Shown here: positions 5,197 through 10,547 of the stretch, piece after piece
Layout: each line of letters starts with the position of its first letter
Numbering within the stretch: the stretch's first letter is position 1
NCBI GenBank assembly: GCA_030039715.1
Contig: JASHVA010000055.1
Span: 1 to 10,547 of the forward strand
Reading direction: 5' to 3'
Origin: Thermoplasmata archaeon
Lineage (GTDB): Archaea; Thermoplasmatota; Thermoplasmata; Lutacidiplasmatales; UBA184
DNA length: 10,547 nucleotides
The notes under the pieces: model-generated
The model's database searches: none
Seen by the model: only the letters and a program-made list of their open reading frames with translations
Told to the model about the DNA's origin: nothing
Translations under genes and position numbers: made by a program

Positions 5197-6868
5197 GCCG
5201 CATCCGGCGTCGCGTCCGGTGGTACGTGACCGCGAAGCGGTGGGCTTCGTCGCGGACCGCCCGGAGCAGGAGCATCGGCGGCGCGTTCCGGTTCGGACGG
5301 AGCGGCTGGGCCCGCTCGGGCTGGTAGACCTCCTCCTCGCGCTTGGCGAGCCCGATCGTCGGGATCCGGTCCGCGAGACCGAGCGCGGCGAGCGAGGAGA
5401 GGGCCGCGGAGAGCTGGCCCGCCCCCCCGTCGATCAGGAGGAGGTCGGGGAGCGGCTCGGCCTCGGCGACCTGGCGGAGATAGCGGCGGCGGACGACCTC
5501 CGCGACCATCGCGAAATCGTTCATGCCCGGCACCGTCCGGATGCGGAAGCGTCGGTACTCCGACTTTTTCGGCAATCCGCGCTCGAAGACGACCAGCGAG
5601 CCGACCGCCTCGCTGCCCTGGAAGATCGAGATGTCGATCCCCTCGATCCGGCTCGGGATCGTCGGCAGCGTGAGGAGGCTCTGGAGCGCGAGGAGCACCT
5701 CCCGGGGCGTCGCCCGCGGAACGACCTGGTCGACCGTGGCGCGGGCGAGCCGCTCGGCCAGCCGGCCGAGCGCGGCGTACCGGCCGGTCGGTCGGAACTG
5801 CACGTCGACCCCGCGCGTCCCGAACAGCTCGTCGAGTGTCGCGTCGATGCCCGCGGGCCGCGGGCCGACCACGTAGATCCGCTCGGGCAGCTCGAGCCGC
5901 CCTCCGTAGTACTGCGTCAGGAACTGGCGGAGGACCTCCCCCGGGTCCGGAAGGTCGTCGGCGGGGATCGCCACGAGGTGGGGCTCCGTCCCCCGAACCT
6001 CGCCGTCCTCGACGCGGACGAGGCCGACCGCGACCCGCAGGGTCGACGGCTCCTGCGGGAACGCGAGGGCGACGACGTCCGCCCGCGCCGAGCCGCGTCC
6101 CAGGACCGACTGCTGCTCGGACAGCGCCCCGAGACCGGCGAGGGCGTCGCGCAGGAGCGCGGCCCGCTCGAACTCCTCGTGCGCCGCGGCCGTGCGCATC
6201 TCCCCCTCGACCTCGGAACGGACGAGCGGCGCCTCGCCCCGGAGGATCGCCACCGCGCGGTCGATACGGCTCCGGTACGCCGCGGCGTCGATCGCGCCGA
6301 TGCAGGGGGCCGCGCACAGCTTGAGGTGGTAGTACAGGCACGCCTGCTTCGGCAGCCGCACGCAGCGGCGGAGCTGGAAGAGGTCGCCGAGAAGCCGCTC
6401 CACCCCGCGCGCCTCGCGGGCGCTGGTGTACGGCCCGAACAGGAGGAGGCCGGCGCGCCGACGCGGGCGGCGGACGAGGACGATCCTCGGGAACTCGTCC
6501 CCGGCGGTGACGGCGAGGTACGGGTAGCTCTTGTCGTCCTTCAAGAGGACGTTCATCGGCGGCTGGTACTGCTTCACCAGGCTCGCCTCGAGGAGGAGCG
6601 CTTCGCGCTCGGTCGCGGTCGGAACGAACTCGACGCTCGCGCTCTGGGCGAGGATCGTCCCGTCCTTCTCGATGCGAGCCCGCAGATGGTCGAGCACGCG
6701 GCGGCGCAGGCTCCGGGCCTTGCCGACGTACACGACGTCGCCGCGCGCGGTGCGGAAGAGGTAGACGCCCGGGGCGTCCGGCCCGCGGCGGAACCCTTCG
6801 CCGCTCGCCGCGGCGAGCTGGCTCGCCGGAACGAACGCGGGCAGCTCGACCGGGCGTTCGTCGCTCAT
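5153..6868 (-). CDS. uvrC: Excinuclease ABC subunit C, apparently lacking the HhH domain
   Basis: A 571-residue UvrC, the dual-incision nuclease of bacterial-type nucleotide excision repair. The N-terminal GIY-YIG domain has PGVYLF (33-38), VVYVGKARSLRRRV (45-58) and the catalytic Glu in EREALLLE. Cysteines C169, C177, C185 and C189 (ending CxxxxxxxCxxxC) match the iron-sulfur site reported for UvrC. A UVR-type UvrB-contact helix lies at about 224-246. The RNase H-like nuclease has IEGIDIS (D412), LLLIDGGAGQL (D480) and RDEAHRFAVTYHR (H543), so both active sites look intact. It ends only 28 residues after H543, whereas typical UvrC continues ~60-70 residues with tandem helix-hairpin-helix motifs; none is seen. 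The start ATG overlaps the uvrA stop (ATGA), implying coupled translation. The 3' end overlaps the convergent exporter gene by 44 bp. Confidence 0.95.
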   Translation of the reverse strand: MSDERPVELPAFVPASQLAAASGEGFRRGPDAPGVYLFRTARGDVVYVGKARSLRRRVLDHLRARIEKDGTILAQSASVEFVPTATEREALLLEASLVKQYQPPMNVLLKDDKSYPYLAVTAGDEFPRIVLVRRPRRRAGLLLFGPYTSAREARGVERLLGDLFQLRRCVRLPKQACLYYHLKLCAAPCIGAIDAAAYRSRIDRAVAILRGEAPLVRSEVEGEMRTAAAHEEFERAALLRDALAGLGALSEQQSVLGRGSARADVVALAFPQEPSTLRVAVGLVRVEDGEVRGTEPHLVAIPADDLPDPGEVLRQFLTQYYGGRLELPERIYVVGPRPAGIDATLDELFGTRGVDVQFRPTGRYAALGRLAERLARATVDQVVPRATPREVLLALQSLLTLPTIPSRIEGIDISIFQGSEAVGSLVVFERGLPKKSEYRRFRIRTVPGMNDFAMVAEVVRRRYLRQVAEAEPLPDLLLIDGGAGQLSAALSSLAALGLADRIPTIGLAKREEEVYQPERAQPLRPNRNAPPMLLLRAVRDEAHRFAVTYHRTRRRMRLREEFAATPRPRPP

Positions 6869-9708
6869 CGCCGCGGGGCGCGCAACGCGGGGACGCCGGC
6901 CCGTAGGAGGGGCTGAAGGAACCGACCGGTGTGCGAGCCCGGCTGGCGCGCGATCTCCTCGGGCGTTCCCGCCGCGACGACGTGGCCGCCCGCGCCCCCG
7001 CCCTCGGGGCCGAGGTCGATCAGCCAGTCCGCGGACTTGAGGACGTCCCCGTTGTGCTCGATCACGACCACGGTGTTCCCGCCCGAGCGCAGACGGAACA
7101 GTACCGAGAGGAGGCGTTCGACGTCGGCGAAGTGGAGGCCGGTGGTCGGCTCGTCGAGGAGGTAGAGGGTCTTTCCCGTCGGCGGCTTCGCGAGCTCGTA
7201 GGCGATCTTGATCCGCTGCGCCTCCCCGCCCGAGAGCGTCGTGGCGCTCTGGCCGAGCTTCACGTAGCCGAGGCCGACCTCGGCGAGGAGCCGGAGCCGG
7301 CTCTCGATCCGCCGGTGGTGCTCGAAGAAGGCGAGCCCTTCGTCGACCGTCATCGCGAGAACGTCCGCGATCGTCTTTCCCTTGAACTGGACCTCGAGCG
7401 TCTCCTCGTTGAACCGCTTGCCGCCGCACTCCTCGCAGGCGACGTAGACGTCGGGGAGGAAGTGCATCTCGTAGCGGAGCACGCCGTCGCCCTCGCACGC
7501 CTCGCAACGGCCGCCCGCGACGTTGAAGCTGAACCGCCCGGGGGCGAACCCCCGCGCCTTCGCCTCGGGCAGGCTCGCGAACAGCTCCCGGATCGGCGTC
7601 ATCACTCCGGTGTAGGTCGCGGGGTTGCTGCGCGGCGTGCGGCCGATCGGCGACTGGTCGATCAGGAGCACGCGGTCGATCTCGTCGATCCCTTCGATGT
7701 AATCGTGCCGCCCCGGGTTCTCGCGGCCGAGGCCGAGGTGGCGGCGGACCGCCTTGTAGAGGATCTCCTCCAGCACCGTCGACTTGCCGCTCCCCGATAC
7801 GCCCGACAGGGCGACGAAGAGGCCGAGCGGGATCCGCACGTCCTCGCCCTTCAGGTTGTGCTCTCGCGGCCCGTGGATCGTGAGGAACCGCGTGCCGGGC
7901 GAGGCGCGGCGCTCGGGCACCTCGATCGCGCGGCGCCCGCTGAGGAACTGGGCGGTCACCGACCGCGGGGTTCCACCGATGCGTCCCGGCGGGCCGGAGT
8001 AGAGCACCTCGCCCCCGTGGACGCCCGCGCCCGGGCCGAGGTCGACGAGCCAGTCGGACTCGCGCATCGTCATCTCGTCGTGCTCGACGACGAGCAGCGT
8101 GTTGCCGAGGTCGCGGAGCGTCTTCAGGGTCTCCAGGAGCCGCGCGTGGTCGCGCGGATGGAGGCCGATCGACGGCTCGTCGAGGATGTAGAGCACGCCG
8201 ACGAGGCCGGAGCCGATCTGCGTGGCAAGCGCGATCCGCTCCGCCTCGCCGCCCGAGAGCGTCGCGGAGGCCCGGTCGAGCGTGAGGTAGGTGAGCCCGA
8301 CGTTCTCGAGGAAACCGAGGCGGGCCCGGATCTCCTTCACGACCTGGCCGACGATCTGCTCGTCGCGCTCGGCGAGCGTCAGGCGACGGAACATCGCCGA
8401 GGCCTCGTGGACCGTCATCGCGGCGGTCTCGGCGATCGACTGGCCCTCGACCGTCACCGCGAGGCTCGCCGGCTTCAGGCGGCGCCCGCCGCACGCGCGG
8501 CACGGCGTGAACGACATGAAGCCAAGGTAGTACTCCTTCGCGCCCTCGCTCTTCGTCGCCTTCCAGCGGCGCTCGACCGCGGCGATCAGGCCCTCCCGGA
8601 GCCAACCGGCGCCCCACCAGTGCGCGGGGCCCCGGAGCGTCCATCCGAGGTTCTTGTCGGAGCCGTACAGGAGCGCCTTCCAGCCCTTCTCCGAGAGCTC
8701 GCGGACCGGCCGGTTCGGCTTGTAGCCGAACAGTTCGCCGAAGAGCGCGAGACCCCGCGCGTCCGGCGTGAGGCCCCAGACGGCGATCGCCTTCGCGAGC
8801 GGCTTCTCCTTGTCCGGCACGATGCGCTCGGGGTCGGCGTGCAGCGTCGCGCCGATCCCGAGGCACTCGGGGCAGGCGCCGAACGGGTTGTTGAACGAGA
8901 ACATCCGGGGCGTCAGCTCCTCGATCGAGAACCCGCACTCCGGGCACGCCCGCCGGCTCGAGAACGTCTCGCGAGCCCCGCCCGGCCGCCGCAGGATCAC
9001 GAGCCCGTCGGCCAGGTCGCGCGCGAGCGCGATCGCCTCGGCGAGACGGCTCGACTCTTCGGGACCGACATCGAAGCTGTCGACGACGACCTCGAGCGTG
9101 TGCTTCTTGTTCTTCTCGAGGCGGACCTCGGGGCCGGGGAGACGGACCTCCACTCCGTCGACGACGAAGCGACGATAGCCGGCCTTGCGGAGGCGTTCGA
9201 GCACGTCCCGATGCTCCCCCTTCATCGCCCGGACGACCGGCGCCAGGATGTCGACGCGCTGGCCCTGGGCCCGCGCGACGACCGCGGCGGAGATCCGGTC
9301 GACCGACTGCGGAGAGATCTCGTGCCCATCGTTCGGGCAGTGCGGGACGCCGATCCGCGCGTACAGGAGGCGCAGATAGTCGTAGATCTCGGTGACCGTC
9401 CCGACCGTGGAGCGGGGGTTCCGGCTGCCCGCGCGCTGCTCGATCGCGATCGCGGGCGACAGCCCCTCGATCGTGTCGACGTCGGGCTTGTCCATCTGAC
9501 CCAGGAACTGGCGGGCGTACGACGAGAGGCTCTCGATGTACCTCCGCTGGCCCTCGGCGTAGAGCGTGTCGAACGCGAGCGACGACTTCCCCGAGCCGCT
9601 CACCCCGGTGATCACGATGAACTTCCCTCGCGGAAGGTCGAGGGAGACGTTCTTCAGGTTGTGCTGGCGCGCGCCGCGGATGCGGATTGCGTCGGTCGGT
9701 TCGGCCAC
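6865..9708 (-). CDS. uvrA: Excinuclease ABC subunit A
   Basis: A 947-residue UvrA, the damage-sensing ABC ATPase that loads UvrB in nucleotide excision repair; the length is normal. ATPase 1: Walker A GVSGSGKSS (35-43), signature LSGGEAE (484-490), Walker B LYILDEP (about 506-512). ATPase 2: GVSGSGKST (636-644), LSGGEAQ (825-831), LYLLDEP (848-854). Zinc modules: C255/C258 with C279/C282, and C735/C738 with C758/C761 in the CxxC-x19-CxxC form that contacts DNA; a further CRAC lies at 403-406. The start is the GTG at 9708, giving VAEPTDAIRIRGARQHNLKN, which matches the usual UvrA beginning. An ATG at 9840 is in frame but would add 44 Arg-rich residues lying across the upstream gene. GAGG about 9 nt before the GTG is a weak Shine-Dalgarno. 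It follows the creatininase-family gene by 14 nt and overlaps uvrC by 4 nt. Confidence 0.97.
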   Translation of the reverse strand: MAEPTDAIRIRGARQHNLKNVSLDLPRGKFIVITGVSGSGKSSLAFDTLYAEGQRRYIESLSSYARQFLGQMDKPDVDTIEGLSPAIAIEQRAGSRNPRSTVGTVTEIYDYLRLLYARIGVPHCPNDGHEISPQSVDRISAAVVARAQGQRVDILAPVVRAMKGEHRDVLERLRKAGYRRFVVDGVEVRLPGPEVRLEKNKKHTLEVVVDSFDVGPEESSRLAEAIALARDLADGLVILRRPGGARETFSSRRACPECGFSIEELTPRMFSFNNPFGACPECLGIGATLHADPERIVPDKEKPLAKAIAVWGLTPDARGLALFGELFGYKPNRPVRELSEKGWKALLYGSDKNLGWTLRGPAHWWGAGWLREGLIAAVERRWKATKSEGAKEYYLGFMSFTPCRACGGRRLKPASLAVTVEGQSIAETAAMTVHEASAMFRRLTLAERDEQIVGQVVKEIRARLGFLENVGLTYLTLDRASATLSGGEAERIALATQIGSGLVGVLYILDEPSIGLHPRDHARLLETLKTLRDLGNTLLVVEHDEMTMRESDWLVDLGPGAGVHGGEVLYSGPPGRIGGTPRSVTAQFLSGRRAIEVPERRASPGTRFLTIHGPREHNLKGEDVRIPLGLFVALSGVSGSGKSTVLEEILYKAVRRHLGLGRENPGRHDYIEGIDEIDRVLLIDQSPIGRTPRSNPATYTGVMTPIRELFASLPEAKARGFAPGRFSFNVAGGRCEACEGDGVLRYEMHFLPDVYVACEECGGKRFNEETLEVQFKGKTIADVLAMTVDEGLAFFEHHRRIESRLRLLAEVGLGYVKLGQSATTLSGGEAQRIKIAYELAKPPTGKTLYLLDEPTTGLHFADVERLLSVLFRLRSGGNTVVVIEHNGDVLKSADWLIDLGPEGGGAGGHVVAAGTPEEIARQPGSHTGRFLQPLLRAGVPALRAPRR

Positions 9709-9722
9709 GGAAGCGCCTCGGG

Positions 9723-10445
9723 CTACGCGGGAAGCAGCGCCGCGACGGTCTCGACGAGGCGCTCGAGGACGTGCGTCTGGACCCGGCGACCGAGCTCGGG
9801 CGACGCGGGTCGGGTGTCGCCCATGACGCTCTCGGGCCACTCTTCGGCGGAACCGGGGCCCGGCAGGAACGGACTGCGGCGATTCGAGACGGCCGGTCGC
9901 TCCGTCCCGACGGTCTCGGGCGCGAGCGCGAGGACCCGAGAGGTCTCGAGCAGGCCGGCGTGCCCGTCCGACGCCGGCGAGTCCCGGCCCCGCAGCTCGT
10001 AGACGAAATCGTAGTCGGAGAGCACGACGACCCGCGCGCTCGGGTGGGCCCGCATCGCGTCGTCCCCGGCCTCGCGCAGGGCGGCCATGTGGCCGCGCTC
10101 GGCGTGGCCCGACAGCACCAGGATCCGTCGCACCCCCGAGCGGGCGAGCTCCGAGAGAACGCCCGCGACATACCCCTCGAGCTGGGCGATCGAGAGGGAG
10201 ACGGTGCCCGGGAAGCGGCGCGCGCCGGGAGCCGAGCCGTACGTGACGGTCGGCGCGACGAGCGCGTCGACGCGCTCGGCGAGCTCGAGCGCGGTCGACT
10301 CGGCCTGGATCTGGTCGGCTCCGAGCGGAAGATGCGGACCGTGCGCCTCCAGCGCGCCCACGGGGACGATCACGAGCGGATTCTGGGCGAGACGGCGCTC
10401 GAACGTGCGCGAATCGAGGTCGATCAGCCGACGCGAGGTTTTCAC
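9723..10445 (-). CDS. Creatininase/ArfB/MftE-family metal-dependent amidohydrolase
   Basis: A 240-residue member of the creatininase family, di-metal enzymes that cleave cyclic amides, formamides or related bonds. The diagnostic GALEAHGPHLPLGADQ (30-45) supplies E33, H35 and D44. LSGHAERGH (111-119) supplies H114 and E116 in the H-x-E form of true creatininase rather than the GHGGN of many relatives. DGHAGLLETS (160-169) supplies a late Glu. In archaea one subgroup is ArfB, the formamide hydrolase that follows the archaeal GTP cyclohydrolase on the way to riboflavin and coenzyme F420. That is a plausible role here but not proven by these motifs. The start is GTG at 10445, placed 26 nt from the centre of a TATA box. 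It is the first gene of the operon with uvrA and uvrC. The C-terminal third is Pro/Arg-rich and less conserved in appearance. Confidence 0.87.
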   Translation of the reverse strand: MKTSRRLIDLDSRTFERRLAQNPLVIVPVGALEAHGPHLPLGADQIQAESTALELAERVDALVAPTVTYGSAPGARRFPGTVSLSIAQLEGYVAGVLSELARSGVRRILVLSGHAERGHMAALREAGDDAMRAHPSARVVVLSDYDFVYELRGRDSPASDGHAGLLETSRVLALAPETVGTERPAVSNRRSPFLPGPGSAEEWPESVMGDTRPASPELGRRVQTHVLERLVETVAALLPA

Positions 10446-10466
10446 GGCGGGAACGACGTGGGCGCC

Positions 10467-10475
10467 GTATTTAAC
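10467..10475 (-). promoter_or_regulatory. TATA box of the creatininase-uvrA-uvrC operon
   Basis: On the minus strand GTTAAATAC stands out from GC-rich surroundings. Its centre is 26 nt from the first base of the GTG at 10445, the spacing expected for a leaderless archaeal transcript. The tight gene packing downstream makes it the likely promoter for all three genes. Confidence 0.6.
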
Positions 10476-10501
10476 GCGGGCCGAGAGGTCGGGAAACGGC
10501 G

Positions 10502-10527
10502 CGCGTTCGACGCGGGGGGAGAACGCG
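10502..10527. repeat. Inverted repeat upstream of the uvrA operon promoter
   Basis: CGCGTTC (10502-10508) and GAACGCG (10521-10527) are perfect 7-bp arms around a 12-nt G-rich centre. The repeat lies about 30 bp upstream of the operon TATA box, where an activator might bind. It could equally belong to a gene beyond the window edge. Such arms are not rare in GC-rich DNA. Confidence 0.3.
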
Positions 10528-10547
10528 TCTTAGTCTTCCGTCGCGTA

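Noticed and set aside
5140..5230. Transcription terminator between the convergent exporter and uvrC genes
   Set aside because: The genes overlap and there is no T-run or clear hairpin on either strand.
9709..9840. 44-codon N-terminal extension of UvrA from an in-frame ATG
   Set aside because: It overlaps the end of the creatininase-family gene and is Arg-rich. The GTG at 9708 gives the normal UvrA N-terminus.
6931..10002. A 1023-codon open frame on the plus strand opposite uvrA
   Set aside because: The product is Arg/Asp/Glu/Gly-rich without any domain pattern. It is explained by GC-rich third positions of uvrA on the other strand.
5153..10171. A single 1672-codon open frame on the minus strand
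   Set aside because: It is the genuine uvrC frame joined upstream to an out-of-frame reading of uvrA. UvrA motifs lie in another frame and UvrC begins at 6868, so it is not a fusion protein.
1..10547. CRISPR array, tRNA or insertion sequence
   Set aside because: No regular repeat-spacer pattern, cloverleaf-like segment, transposase motif or terminal repeat was seen on either strand by eye.

Overview
The window is very GC-rich and gene-dense, and it reads as archaeal. It carries a 20S proteasome alpha-type subunit very like the Thermoplasma protein. It also carries a COG2108-type radical SAM protein and a creatininase-family protein resembling the archaeal subgroup. Several start codons lie about 26-30 nt downstream of an AT-rich TATA-like box with no leader, the archaeal leaderless promoter layout. 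The proteasome N-terminus plus bacterial-type UvrA/UvrC suggests a high-GC, probably mesophilic member of Thermoplasmatota. That placement is an inference; no rRNA gene is present to test it.

Layout from left to right. (1) 6-353 (+): a small four-cysteine protein of unknown function, possibly 5'-partial, convergent with and overlapping the next gene. (2) 164-1303 (-): a COG2108-like radical SAM enzyme with its own TATA box. (3) 1528-2866 (+): a divergent proteasome alpha subunit, then 37 bp later a DinB/YfiT-like metal-binding four-helix protein, probably one transcript. (4) 2863-5196: a drug-resistance-type cassette. It comprises a TetR/AcrR repressor (-) and a 14-TM DHA2-type MFS exporter (+), divergent around 105 bp holding three copies of AACTGACT. 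The third copy forms a palindrome on top of the exporter TATA box. (5) 5153-10445 (-): a tight operon of creatininase-family hydrolase, uvrA and uvrC (14-bp gap, then a 4-bp ATGA overlap) driven by a leaderless promoter. uvrB is not in the window.

How the parts work together: UvrA and UvrC are two of the three proteins of bacterial-type nucleotide excision repair. The TetR/MFS pair looks like a self-contained inducible efflux unit. The proteasome-like subunit would form or modify the 20S outer ring. All three convergent gene pairs overlap at their ends (about 190, 4 and 44 bp).

Most notable points: the compact operator/promoter array between tetR and the exporter; a UvrC that stops before the usual C-terminal helix-hairpin-helix domain, exactly where the exporter gene overlaps it; a divergent alpha subunit in an unusual neighbourhood; and the coupling of a creatininase-family enzyme to uvrA-uvrC. 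I saw no CRISPR array, tRNA, rRNA, insertion sequence or attachment site.
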